Of a stretch of 64,000 nucleotides of DNA, positions 45,244 to 57,836 are shown piece by piece. Both the position numbers and the translations under genes were made by a program. The notes under the pieces are model-generated. The model saw only the letters and a list, made by a program, of their open reading frames with translations, was not told where the DNA came from and did not search any database. Source of the stretch: Saussurea involucrata. Taxonomy: Eukaryota; Streptophyta; Magnoliopsida; Asterales; Asteraceae. The stretch spans positions 94,590,873 to 94,654,872 of the forward strand of contig CM066326.1 in NCBI GenBank assembly GCA_033807775.1. Direction: 5' to 3'. Every line of letters starts with the position of its first letter. Position 1 is the stretch's first letter.

Positions 45244-46052
45244 TTGACCTGGCAAACGTGTCGTGTCGCGTCGGGTTCAAAGTTAAACGGGTTGAAAGTG
45301 TCTAACCCTAACCCGACCCGTTTAATAAACGGGTCAAAAAGTCCCAGGCTCCCAGCCCTAACCCGACACGACTCGCCTAACCCGTTTAACATTTATAAAA
45401 GAGTAAATTACGTTTTTCGTCCCCGTGGTTTGGTAAAAATTGCGGATTTCATCCCTGTGGTTTTGAAATTTCGGTTTTCATCCTTAGGGTTTGCAATTCA
45501 TTTCTATTTTCGTCCCTGACACTAAAACCCTACTTTTAAGCATGAAGGACCAAAATAGAAATGAATTGTAAACCATGGGGATGAAAATAGCAATAAATTT
45601 AAATCATAAGGACGAAAAATGTGATGAATCGTAAATCATGAGGATGAAAATCGCAATTTCAAAACCATAAGGACGAAAATAGAAATTTTCAACAAACCAT
45701 AGGGACTACAAATGTAATTTACTCTTTATAAAACTAAAAATTAAAAACCAAAAACTCACAAAAAGTATTAGAAATCCAAATTTTATAATTCAAACTTATA
45801 CATTCTAACCAAATCCAAAGCATTAAAAATGCAAATAATTAAAAAAATTATTTTATATATGTATATATATAAACGGGTTATTCGGGTCATTTGTTAGTTG
45901 AATATTTTGACCCTGATCTTACCAGTTTAATTTTTGTGTCGTGTCGTGTCAACTCGTTTACTTAAACGGGTTGAATTATATTACCCAAACCCGTTTATTC
46001 CGTGTCGAGTTCGTGTCAAGTTAGCGTATCATGTCAGTTTTTATCAGGTCTA
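45244..46052. mobile_element. hAT element H (small, non-autonomous)
   Basis: 809 bp, ends TTGACCTGG (decayed from TAGACCTGG) and CAGGTCTA, internal CGTGTCGTGTC and AACGGGTT repeats as in L and F. Flanks GGAAAAAC and AAAAAGAC match at five of eight bases only. Interrupted by the MITE at 45401. Confidence 0.82.
45401..45724. mobile_element. Mutator-type MITE
   Basis: 324 bp, GAGTAAATTAC...GTAATTTACTC ends, 9 bp target duplication TTTATAAAA at 45392-45400 and 45725-45733. Internal repeats of the GTCCCTGTGGTTT type in both orientations. Confidence 0.9.
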
Positions 46053-46149
46053 AAAAAGACAAACGGTTTTTGGTTATAATATATTAATATTTAAATGTAT
46101 TCTTTGTATTCGAAAAAAAATGTTGTTTGATAAATATAATCATCAATCA

Positions 46150-49100
46150 TCAATATATATAGTAAAACAAAAACCAAGTGTAGTGAGGTGGCATCTTCTC
46201 ATGCCTAGAACATCATTTATCTTTTTTCTCCTTAACTCAACTTTTCCCACCTCTATATTTATTGTTATTTTGTTTTTCAATTTTATAATTTTGTAAATAA
46301 CAATTAATTTTAGGCTTAACTCCAAACTTTTCAATTACCATTGTAGGTTTTGAAGTCATTTTTTATTGCAATTCATTTATCTTATCCACCTCTTCATCTA
46401 TCCATCTCTTATCATTCAATTGTAAAATATTTAATTGTCTTAAAAACATATTAACTTCCTCACAAGTCACAAGTATGTTTCTTTTCTTTTATACTCAAAC
46501 ATGGTATCCCTCCCATGCATTGATTCCGGTGGAAGAAATTGGAAATCCATGTAACAATGTAAGTTTCTTTACCCGATTTAGATTCTCTCTCTCTCTCTCT
46601 CTCTCTTATGAGTAGAAATCAATGAATATTGCTACTAATTTAGGTCTTTTTTTTATTAATTATAAGGTTTTGTCTTTGTTTGTCGGTTTACAGGATTTTG
46701 CACCTTATCGTATTACACGCTAAATCGAAGGAGAGACATCGATGATTATTGATGATTATAATTGTGGAGGATTCTACATGGGTTTCTAGAGAGCACAAGA
46801 ATGACATCGTTTTCCATTCACAAGGAATTGGAAGGATGTTAAAAGGTTAACTTCCTCACAAGTCACAAGTATGTCTCTTTTCTTTTATACTCAAACATGG
46901 TATCCCTCCCATGCATTGATTCCGGTGGAAGAAATTTGAAATCCATGTAACAATGTAAGTTTCTTTACCCGATTTAGATTCTCTCTCTCTCTCTCTAGAC
47001 CTTATGAGGAGAAATCAATGAATATTGCTACTAATGTAGGTCTTTTTTTATTAATTATAAGGTTTTGTCTTTGTTTGTCGGTTTACATGATTTTGCACAT
47101 CAGAAAATCCTTATCGTATTACACGCTAAATCGAAGGAGAGACATCGACGATTATTGATGATTATAATTGTGGAGGATTCTACATGGGTTTCTAGAGAGC
47201 ACAAGAATGGCATCGTTTTCCATTCACAAGGAATTGGAAGGATGTTAAAAGGATGAGATCTAAGTGGGGTGTGAAACACAATTTGGTAAGAAATCGGTAA
47301 TCTACTTTCCATCTTTTACTAGATACTTGTGGATTCTTGACATTCAAAAGAGAAATTTGCGTATTCGTGTAGATCATGTATTGATCAACATTGTAACCGT
47401 CGTTTGTTTATTCGCAAAATATTATTGTTATCCAGGTCGAAGTTTATACTAAAGAATGAATGAAAGGTTGAATGGAATCTTGAACTAGGGGTGTGCAAAA
47501 CCCGACCCGGAACCAATTGAAAGTGAGGTGTTTGTTCCGAATCAAAATGCCCCGAAATCCGAAAATCAGAAACCCGGCTTTTTGAGGGATATTTAGGTTC
47601 GGATTGGGTATGGTTTTTGGCCACCCAACCTGTCCGAAAACCCGATATATACATATATATAATTTAAAATATAATTTAAATATATTTATCTATATAATTA
47701 TCTTATTGAAAATCCTAAATCATATTTTGCCATACTTTTCAAATTTCTAAACCTATTATCGATTTCATCATCAAAACTGATTGAATTTATATACTTTTTG
47801 CATATATCAATACCCAAAACCCAACCAACTCGAACCCGAAGCAATCTAAAATCTGAAACCCATAATTCAGGGTTGGAGGACCAAGAAACCACTTGCCCCG
47901 TACATCTGTAACAGTCACAATGGTATTATTGAAACTTGCTTGAATATGAATAACCCCCTTTGGTATTTTACGTGTACTCTTACGTGAACCAATATGTCCA
48001 CGTGAACCCTTTTTCGGTATAGATTTTTGCCATATTTTACCATCTCATATATTTGAGTAGATATATGGATATATCCATTTCATGTCAAAACATACCCCCT
48101 TCTAAAAAAGAGGTTATTTTTATACTTTTATTAATTATTCGAATAACGATTACTCGAACATGATGACATTAATCCATTTACTATGTGCTTTATTGGATTT
48201 TAAGCTTCCTATAACATGGTTCCTCAATTGTTCCTGACAACAACTTAACCTATATATATATATATATATATATCACATTATAATCCTCAATATTCACATA
48301 CCTCAAACACATTATTTGTCTATTAAGTATTTGAATTTTACATGAGTGGGAGCCTTTGGCTATGAAATACTTGAATATGCATATGCATGAACATGCTTGG
48401 ATGGATGTGTTTAATGTTTTACTTTGCTTAAATACATGTAATTCATTTTTTGAATTGATATTTTTAAGTTTGACTCATGTTTTTTCAGCCAAAGCCAATA
48501 TTAGTGTTGTTTTTATTGAGATTAATGAGCCTGATATTAATGCCATTACTCAACTTTGTTGTTACTTAATTGTTCATAACACCAACAAATAATTTCATTG
48601 TTTCAAATCTGATATGGTTCGACATCGTGAACCATGTCACTTAAACCAGTTCCATATTTATTTGCAACTATTTATTTCTGACCATGATGATAAAACATCG
48701 TGTATATTCAGCTCTCGGCAAAAAGGTTCGACAACAGATTATCTTTGATTGGTTATTCATATAGAAGAATAATTAAATTGGTTTCTATTATTGAGCAATG
48801 TTGACCGCAAGTTTCTTGGTGGCGGGCTAAATCATTGAAAAAAGGGGGTTTGAAGAACAAATAAGAACAAACAAAAAGCTTCTACAAGATAGGCTTAGCT
48901 TATTTTTATTTTGTGTTTTTAGTTGCTAAACTTAACCCGTATTTTTTCTGCAAGTAAGCCCATCTTTGTTATTATTTATTATTTATATGGTAAGCAATGT
49001 TGAATGTTACTATCATCCTCAAACCTTCTTGAAATTGTTTATTATTTCGATTTGGTTATCGTTGGTGATCATCCATATCATAATCACGAAGCATCGGATG

Positions 49101-49234
49101 ATGATAACAACACTCAATAACTTGCAATATAGTTTATTAATACAAGAAAAAATGAAAATGATCTATAAAAAATGCTTAAAATTTTCCATATAATGTTTTT
49201 GGAACTCCGCGCAACGCGCGGGCCGGATCACTAG
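46150..49234 (+). mobile_element. Helitron-like element
   Basis: 5' end TCAATATATATAG after an A; 3' end has a perfect hairpin CCGCGC-AAC-GCGCGG (49207-49221), nine bases, then CTAG, followed by T. That is the standard Helitron terminus with insertion between A and T. The inside has no Rep-helicase gene; it holds a ~400 bp tandem duplication, a CT microsatellite, an inserted fragment near 47487-47650 with CCCGACCCGG-like words, and a 78-codon ORF at 48356 without recognisable product. Confidence 0.7.
46451..47249 (+). repeat. ~400 bp tandem duplication
   Basis: 46451-46846 is repeated at 46847-47249; copy 2 has a short extra ATCAGAAAATCC near 47099. Each copy has AATGTAAGT and TTTACA(G/T)GATTTTGCAC, looking like donor and acceptor around a CT-rich stretch, possibly a captured exon-intron piece. 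Confidence 0.88.
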
Positions 49235-50000
49235 TTATTATGAAATTAATACATAACAAATGTTTAGGTTTTACTTTCATTTTTTTAAAACTACAAGATT
49301 GAATCACTAGATACAAATCAAATCAATATTACATATAATTTTTTTAACTTAATAATATTTTTATTTTAACTATTTTGTACACAACAAAAAGTAGTGTTAT
49401 CCATGAACTAACTAGGCAATCCCAATTCTTAGTCGACTCGTTTCGGATGTTGGCCCTCCGATTTGGTGAGATAACGATCTTCTCTTATACTGTAACGATT
49501 CAAATCACTAATAAAACTTTGCTCCGAAACCGCTTGATCCGAAACCAAAAAAAACAAAAGCCGGAAAAACCGAAAACCGAAAAGGGTATTCACGGATCGG
49601 TTACGGTTTCAAGTTATAGGTATCCGCGGGCAACCAATCCGAACCGATATATATAATACAATTAATAATATTATATTTAATATTAACTATTTAATTTTTG
49701 AGTAGTCATCAACCAAATAGTAAATATTTGTAAACAATAAAACTTATTTTAATTTATTGTTCTTGGAATTTTATATATTTGTTATGTAATTGGTTTAAAT
49801 TTTCAATTTTGATATTTTATTTTATATTGCAAATAATACTTTTCGATAAATTTGGGTAACCGTGAACCGAACCGCGGGTAACCAACTAGCTGCGGTTCGG
49901 TTTCGGTTCGAGTAACTAGGTATCCGCCTCATGTGGTTCGGTTCACATTTTTCCTACTAACCGAGTCGATCCGAACCGTGAACACCCCTATGTGTGATTC
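49235..50000. other. AT-rich stretch with CCGAACC-type MITE remnant
   Basis: No gene. From about 49500 to 49992 there are repeated CGAAACCG/ACCGAACCG words and an end GTGAACACCCCTA, as in plant hAT-like MITEs that begin TAGGGGTGTTCAC. Left end not found with certainty. Confidence 0.5.
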
Positions 50001-50004
50001 ACAT

Positions 50005-50350
50005 TTGAACTATATGTTCATATGTGAACCCATGTAATTCACATATAAACTCTTTTTAACTAATTCATATATGAATCTTTGTGATTCATACCTTTGTGTT
50101 TCATATATGAACTAATTAACTGTAAGTTCATATATGAATCAGTTGAACCAATTAACTGATTCATATATGAACATTTTGTGATTCATATATGAACTCTTTT
50201 TAACTAATTCTCGTATGAACTAATTAACTGATTCATATATGAATCACAAAGGTTCATATATGAATTAGTTAAAACAGTTCATATGTGAATTACAAAGATT
50301 CATATATGAACGTATAGTTCATATGTGAATCACACAGATTCATATATGAA
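50005..50350. repeat. TTCATATATGAA palindrome array
   Basis: A dozen or more copies of TTCATATATGAA or TTCATATGTGAA-like palindromes separated by TCACAAAGG- and CTAATTAACT-like words. Followed by CTCGTCCCGCGTATTTTACG, which also occurs reversed at 54290 with a short version of the array. Confidence 0.8.
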
Positions 50351-50544
50351 CTCGTCCCGCGTATTTTACGAAACTACCCCTCTATCTTGTGTAGACCACG
50401 CGAGGAATTATCCGTTACTTCTCCGTCAAATCCGCAAATGTTGACTGAATGAATGACTAAGATTACTTCTCTATTTCTCAAATGAACCTCTCTCTATAGG
50501 GTTGAGTTCATGTGAGACCAACCTATTTTCGTGAGACCACAAAA

Positions 50545-53537
50545 GAGTAAATTTCATTTTTGGTCCTTGTGGTTGACACCCATTATCAAGGTTGGTCCCT
50601 CTTTCAAACTAATTACAATTTTGGTCATTGTGGTTGTCATTTTATTTCATTTTTGGTCCCTCTGACCAACTTTGATTAAAAAGCTTAGTTAATTTAAGGC
50701 TATTTTGGTCCATTCATCTTTTCTTTGTCTTTTTCATTTTTTGTTTAATTAGATTATATAGTAAACTACAGTTATAGTCCCTATGGTTTGTCTTTTTCTT
50801 CTTTTCTTTTCTTTCCTGCCTTTTTTTTATATTTTTCACTTTATATTCTAATTTATATTAATTAATGATAATTGTAACTAACAATACATTAAAAATATGT
50901 ATTATATTTTGTAAATTACACCATTAAAAAAATCTTATCGATACGTTTAAAATAAGTTATGTATTAAATATCTTTTTATACTTTTATGCAATATATTTGA
51001 TATATATCTACAAATCTGTCTATACTAATAAAAAAACTTTTCTATTTTAAGTCGTATTTAAGAAACTTATCATTTTTTGTTATTTATGTAAGAAAAAACC
51101 AAAATTTATCTATGTCTATTAATTAAATTTAGTTAATTAAATGTAGATGAAATAGAAAAACTCTATAATATAATTGTTACTTTTTTCAAATTATAAAGTT
51201 AAAAATTTATTATAACGAAATGGTTATTTATTTCTCGTTTTGAGATAACTTAGTTAATTAATTATGGATGAGCCCTTATTGCTTTGTAAAATCTGAAATG
51301 GTTATTTATTTTTCGTTATAATAAGTTTAAGTTTATAATTTGTCAAGGGATTAAATATCGGTTTTTTCTTACATAAATAACAAAAAATGATAAGTTTCTT
51401 AATTGCCACTTAAAATATAAAAGTTTTATTTAGATTAGTATAGACGGATTTATGGATATATATATATACCAAATATATTGCATAAACGTATAATTTTTTT
51501 AATACATAGCTTATTTTAAATGTATTTACTTTATAATCTAAAAAAACAAAAAATGAAAAGACAAAGAAAAGATGAATGGACCAAAATACCCTTATATTAA
51601 CTAAACTTTTTAATTAAAGTTGGTCAGAGAGACCAAAAATGAAATAAAATGGCAACCACAATGACCAAAATTGTAATTAGTTTGAAAGAGGGACCTGTAA
51701 CACCCTGAAATCAGGGCTAATTTGAATCTCAAATTTCCACAAGTTATGATAAAATAAACTTCAACTTTCATAAATATATAGCAAGTGAATTAACCACTAG
51801 GAGTATATTTACAAGTACAGAATTCTCCAAATAACCTATTAATCTAATTATGTCACTATAATCAGATTAACTAAGTTATCTAAGCAATCCTTCAAAAACT
51901 CCTTCTGTTAATTGACTTTTTCGCTATTCCAAAACGCTCGCCCACAACCCTTTATTTTCCCGAGCTGGTACCTGGTAAGAAAACATCATATGAAACGATT
52001 AGGCCAACGCCTAGTGAGAACATTCGTTTCAATAATAATATTTGCAAAAATCAATGTAAACAAGTTACAACAAACCTGATTACTCATTTTCTTACCGTAC
52101 GTGTAACTCTATTCCATTACACTATTTCATTCACTACCATGAATATGACTGACAATAATTCTATCAGCATATCATGCCTCAGAGCCACACTATGAATCTT
52201 CAATGATTCTAGATTAATGCTCTTATCCAATAAATCGCAATTACACATGCCCATTTATCGGAAAGGAAGTAGAGATTACAAGCACTTATGTCAATCCCAT
52301 TTTCTTCCTTAGAAATTGGGAATAACGATTATTACCACACACCTATTCCACAATTTCCACATATACACTGGAATAACGATTATTACCACACGCCTATTCC
52401 ATGTGATTACCAAACACTAGTGCCTATGGATCCATTACACTTTACTAACGTTTATGCATAACAACATATTACAGCTCATATCATATTCTCAAATCTAAGA
52501 ATACTAGATAACCTATCGTATCTTCATCCTCAAATGCCCCCCCTTCGGCAACTTAACCAGATAAAACATCTAGAATCTGCTTCCAAACATCAGAACCTAA
52601 CATTCTCAATTTCACAAAAGTGTCCGGACAACAGGGGTTTCCGGACAACTTTGACTGTCCGGACAACTAAACTTTCCGGACAACACACAACTTTCCGGAT
52701 ACTGATCTAATCCGGACAACACCCGGGTACTAAAACAATCCGGATACCATCCGGTAACTATATTCATCCGGAAACTACTACGAAATTAAAACTTACCGGA
52801 TAACTTTGTCGCGTCCGGAAACATTCATCACCACGGTTTTCGGATACATGGTTTTATCCGGAAACCTTCGACCTGCAGCTTAAATTTCGATCTAGATATA
52901 CATCTGTTTGATTCAGCTCATTCCAGACCATCCCATTCAGTTCATAACCAATTTATACAGCTATTTCAAGGTTTAATTTAACATATAAACACTGATTTAA
53001 GCAAACAACAAATGAACTCACCTTAAGTTTGCAAAACCCACTTCCTGTACAAATCTAAAACTTCAATCTGTTGTTTATGATTCTGCAAATCAATCCAATA
53101 CACAGATTCGTTCATCATCATTCATTCACAACAAATTTCATTGGAAATTATAGTCAATTGCTTACCACTTTGAAGACAAATCCTTGTTTTTCCTTTCTTT
53201 CTCTTTTCTCCTTTTTCTCTCTTTCTCTCTGCCTCTTGACCGACCCAACCACAAAAGAATGAAATAAATATCTGATTTTCAACTATTTTATCCATACATA
53301 CTTTCCAAAATGACCAATTACACCCCCAAGTTTCAACTTTCCAACAATTGACACCAAACCTTAATCCCTTGTATTTTAACCTTATTGAATTATAAAATAC
53401 AACATAATTCAAGGTTTTAAACCAAAATACAATTAGATCCCAATTCTCATTAAATACTATTATTGAAAATTTGGGATGTTACAGAACCAACCTTGATAAT
53501 GGGTGTCAACCACAGGGACCAAAAATGAATTTTACTC
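50545..53537. mobile_element. Mutator-like long-inverted-repeat element, split by solo LTR
   Basis: GAGTAAATTTC...GAATTTTACTC ends, with CCACAAAA at 50537-50544 and 53538-53545. The arms (50545-51135; about 51320-51695 plus 53484-53537) are long inverted repeats with an extra ~200 bp in the left arm. The end motif and GGTCCCT-GTGGTT words match the MITE at 45401. No transposase. Confidence 0.82.
51696..53483 (-). repeat. Solo LTR (1788 bp), antisense
   Basis: TGTAACACCC...GGGATGTTACA with flanks GGACC/GAACC (one mismatch from a 5 bp duplication; the other arm of the host element shows GGACC was original). Reading on the minus strand: TCCGGA cluster (52620-52865) and the hairpin TAGGC-GTTG-GCCTA (plus strand 52000-52013). 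Same broad group as J1 and J2. A lone LTR implies LTR-LTR recombination. Confidence 0.87.
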
Positions 53538-53740
53538 CCACAAAAATAACACTAAAACTTCACAACGATTCATTGTGAAGATAAGAGAAACAACGAACCT
53601 TCACAGAAAAACACTGTGAAGGTTTACCTTTACATCATCTTCACAGTCTTTTGCCGTGAAAGTTTAGTGTTATTTTCGTGGTCTCACGAGTCTCGTGGAA
53701 ATACCTTGGTCTCACATGATCTCAAATCTATATATATATA

Positions 53741-54138
53741 GAGGGAGCTTCAAATGTAAACTTTTTTCGTGTAAACCGTGTAAACTTTGTAGTTTCATAG
53801 GGTTTTTTTGATGAATTTTTTTTATGAAATTGTTTATTTTGATGAAATTGTTTCATATAATTCATTTCTTGATGATTTTTTTTTTTTTGCGAATTTGTAG
53901 TTTCATAAGTGAAAACGAAAAGTTTCATAGGTGAAAACGAAAAATGTATAAAACAGTTCATAAAAATGAAAAAAACCTATGAAACTACAGATTTCAAAAA
54001 AAAATCGTCAAGAAATGAATGATATGAAACAATTTCATCAAAATAAACAATTCCATAAAAAAAATTCATCAAAAAAACCTATGAAACTACAAAGTTTACA
54101 CGGTTTACAGGAAAAAAAGTTTACATTTGAAGGGACTC
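53741..54138. mobile_element. Palindromic MITE, TA-flanked
   Basis: About 400 bp folding nearly end to end: left GAGGGAGCTTCAAATGTAAA, right its reverse complement GTTTACATTTGAAGGGACTC. Flanked by (TA)n, so the target duplication is probably TA. No coding content. Confidence 0.78.
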
Positions 54139-54150
54139 TATATATATATA

Positions 54151-54480
54151 GGGAGAGGTTCAAATGAGAAATGCTAAGTGTGAGAAATAGAGAAATAAGT
54201 CTAGCATTTCATCCGGTCAACGTCTGCGGCTTTGACTGTGAAGCAGCGTATAATTCGTCGCGTGGCCTGCAGAAGATAGAAGGGTAGTTTCGTAAAATAC
54301 GCGGGACGAGTTCATATGTGAACATGTGTGAGCACATATAAACTATACGTTCATATGTGAACATGTGTAAATGTCAAAGCCACAATTCTTGACTATTCAA
54401 ATTCGATCTTGACCGTATGAATGACTAGGATTACTTCTCTATTTCTCATACACTTAGCATTTCTCATTTGATCTTATGGC
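54151..54480. mobile_element. Palindromic MITE with GTTCAAATGAGAAATGC ends
   Basis: 330 bp with GTTCAAATGAGAAATGC at the left and GCATTTCTCATTTGATC at the right, TA-flanked. Its interior (GTAAAATACGCGGGACGAG and TTCATATGTGAA repeats) is related to 50005-50500 in reverse. Confidence 0.72.
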
Positions 54481-55377
54481 TATATATTGTAAGGAAATTA
54501 ATTATTATAGTCATTTTTCATGACCTCCTATCTAAAATAGCCATTTTCTCTTATAAATTACACAAATAACCATTAACCTCGTGAAACCCCTCTCTTTCAC
54601 GATCTCATTCATAAAAAATCCAGAATTTACACTCTTGGTCCCTGTGCCTAGTGAAACCGCTCTTATTTTTTTTCATTTTAATTAATAAGTTACACTTAAT
54701 ACCCTTGTAATTAGTTATTAAATTTACTTTTAATTCCTTACCTTTTCATTTTTCATTTTATACTCTTATCATATTAACATAATTAATCGTATATAAACTA
54801 AAATATATTAAAAATACATTTCTTTTTTTACAAAGTATACAATCGTAATCGTCTCGTCAGTATCTTTAAAATAAGCTAAATATTGAATATTTTTGAATTT
54901 AATCACATTATTAAATATCATAAGTATATACGAATATTTTTGTTTTATATTCCTTATAATTTCTTTTTTCATTTTACACATTTATCATATTAAAAATACA
55001 TAATCATGGATTAACTAAAATATTTATCCTCTTTAATTTAATACCTGGTATATATTTTTCAATTATTTTATCCATGCTTTAATTTTTTGTTACGAGTATA
55101 TTTATACAATAATTTTACTACATGTTACAATAATAAACAACATATTAATCTTTTTAAAGTTCATAAAATAACTCAAATATTTAAAAAAAATAATTAAATA
55201 TAAGATAAATATTGGACTTTATTAATATAATAAAATATTTCTGATAATATACATTAGACTTTTTCACACCCTCATGTTCCATTCATAAAAATAAAATTGA
55301 AAAAACAAAAATATTACTAAAAAGAGACAAAGTCAATATATTATAATAAAATAAGACATTTAGAATATTTTAAAGTG
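54481..55377. other. AT-rich sequence, no gene seen
   Basis: Strongly A/T-rich with short stretches resembling the arms of the palindrome (for example AACTAAAATAT, TACACTTAATACCC). No ORF of note. Confidence 0.6.
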
Positions 55378-55887
55378 AAATTAATTAAAATGCCACAAGT
55401 TTGACTTTGATTTACCAAAATATCCTAAATCTCGATCAGTTTGCCAAAATGCCCTTTTTCCGCGATGAGAGCCCGCGATCGCGGGCAGTGGCAATTTTGT
55501 AAATATTTTACCCCTCGTACGCGTGGTGTCCCGTGTAATTCGATAAATTTGTTGAATTTTGAATTGAAATTTTACACTTTCAACCCCTATACTTATTTAC
55601 TTAATTTACTTTATACCTTTTACTTTCATAATTTTAATTTAAATTTAACACATATAATCGTTTATTAACTAAAATACGTTAAAAATACGTTTTAATTTTA
55701 ACAAGTTACACCATTATAATCGTTTCTTCGATACGTTCGAAATGAGCCCAATCTTGAATTTTATTGGATTTATATATTTTAATATATATCATATACACTA
55801 CATAAAAAATATTTTTTATATTTAAAATTCATACCCTTATAGTTAATTATTTAATTTATGGTACTCTTATAGTTAAAATACGTTTTA
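55378..55887 (+). repeat. Partial direct copy of the palindrome arm
   Basis: Resembles the start of the arm at 55888 (GAAATTAATTAAAAT, CCAAAATGCCC, GCCCGCGATCGCGGGC at about 55467, CAACCCCTATACTTATTTA, and ATACGTTCGAAATGAGCCC). Lacks the MATH exon. Confidence 0.78.
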
Positions 55888-56614
55888 TTTAGGGAAATTA
55901 ATTAAAATACGCTAAGTCAAACCAAGTGTTACCAAAATGCCCTAAATCTCTCCCAGTTTGCAAAAATACCCTTTTTCGCGATGGGAGCCCGCGATCGCGG
56001 GCCAGGGACCATTTCTGACACTTTTTTAAACTTGCAGGGACCATTTTTGAAAAATGGAATCCCGCGATGGTATATTTTTTGTGACTTTTCAATTGCAAGG
56101 GACCATTTTTGAAAAATTCCAGGGACCATTTTTGAAAATTTGAACCGCGATCGCGAGGAATCCCACTGTTCACCCCCGCTTTCTTTCAATTTTATGAATT
56201 TAAAATAAAATGTTACACTTTCAACCCCTATACTTATTTACTAAATTTACTTTATACCTTTTACTTTCATTATTTTAATTTTACATTTAACACATATAAT
56301 CGTTTATTAACTAAAATACGTTAAAAAAATACGTTTTAATTTTAACAAATTACACCATTATAATCGTCTCTTCGATACGTTCGAAATGAGCCCAATCTTG
56401 AATTTTTTTGGATTTATATATTTTAATATATATCATATACAGTTATACACTACATAAAAAAAATTATATTTAAAATTCATACCCTTATAGTTAATTATTT
56501 AATTTGTGGTACATCTCTTATTTTATTTTTTTCAATTTTGTTTTACACTCCTATCGCATTAACATAATAATCATATATTAACTAATTCATTAAATCGTTT
56601 TAAATTATTATTAT

Positions 56615-56827
56615 TTGAATGTGTTTATAGATATCGTGAATGGCAATAGGAGAAGGTTTCACGAGAAGAATATTAAATGGGGTTTTGACAAGTCGGTATC
56701 ACTAGACTCATTTAAGAATTGTGAAAATGGGTATTTGACGAATGATGATTCATGTGTGTTTGGAGCTGAAGTATTTGCAGTTACAGAGTATGCACAAAAT
56801 GATCGATGTATTTCCAACGTAACTTAG
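56615..56827 (+). pseudogene. Captured MATH-domain exon (left arm)
   Basis: 70 codons ending at TAG. RRRFHEKNIKWGFDK and NGYLTNDDSCVFGAEVF match the second half of plant MATH (TRAF-like) domains, which bind protein partners. An intron-like TTTATAG precedes it at 56624-56630. Only part of the domain is present, so it is a gene fragment, not a working gene. Confidence 0.75.
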
Positions 56828-57623
56828 ATTAAAATTATCTCCTTCAGTTCAGTCCCGTCCCGTCCCATCCAGTTCAGTCCCGTCCAGTTCCGTCCCGTCC
56901 CATCTAGTATGCGTACCAAACGCTACCTAAGAGTACCGTAAATTAAATAATTAACTATAAAGGTATAAATTGTAAATATTAAAAATATTTTGATGTAGTG
57001 TATATGATATATATTAAAATATATAAATTCAAAAAAAAATCAAGATTGGGCTCATTTCGAACGTATCGAAGAGACGATTACAATGGTGTAATTTGTTAAA
57101 ATTAAAACGTATTTTTTAACGTATTTTAGTTGATAAACGATTATATGTGTTAAATGTAAATTTAAATTATGAAAGTAAAAGATATAAAGTAAAATAAGTA
57201 AATAAGTATAGGGGGTGAAATTGTAAATTTCAATTCGAAATTGTGATTTCGAATTGAAATTTACACTTTCAACCCCTATACTTATTTACTAACTTTACTT
57301 TATACCTTTTACTTTCATAATTTTAATTTTACATTTAACACATATAATCGTTTATTAACTAAAATACGTTAAAAAAAACGTTTTAATTTTAACAAGTTAC
57401 ACCATTGTAATCGTCTCTTCGATACGTTCGAAATGAGCTCAATCTTGAATTTTTTTGATTTATATATTTTAATATATATCATATACACTACATCAAAATA
57501 TTTTTAATATTTACAGTTTATACCTTTATAGTTAATTATTTAATTTACGGTACTCTTAGGTAGCGTTTGGTACGCATACTAGATGGGACGGGACGGGACT
57601 GAACTGAAGGAGATAATTTTAAT

Positions 57624-57836
57624 CTAAGTTACGTTGAAAATACATCGATCATTTTGTGCATACTCTGTAACTGCAAATACTTCAGCTCCAAACACACATG
57701 AATCATCATTCGCCAAATACCCATTTTCACAATTCTTAAATGAGTCCATTGATACCAACTTGTCAAAACCCCATTTAATATTCTTCTCGTGAAACTTTCT
57801 CCTATTGTCATTCACGATATCTATAAACACATTCAA
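57624..57836 (-). pseudogene. Captured MATH-domain exon (right arm)
   Basis: Inverted partner of 56615-56827 with six amino-acid differences (for example NGYLAND for NGYLTND). The two open copies lie about 800 bp apart in opposite orientation, so a read-through transcript would form a hairpin. Confidence 0.75.

Noticed and set aside
48356..48592. 78-codon ORF within the Helitron as a captured gene
   Set aside because: No recognisable domain; could be a fragment but I cannot support it from sequence alone.
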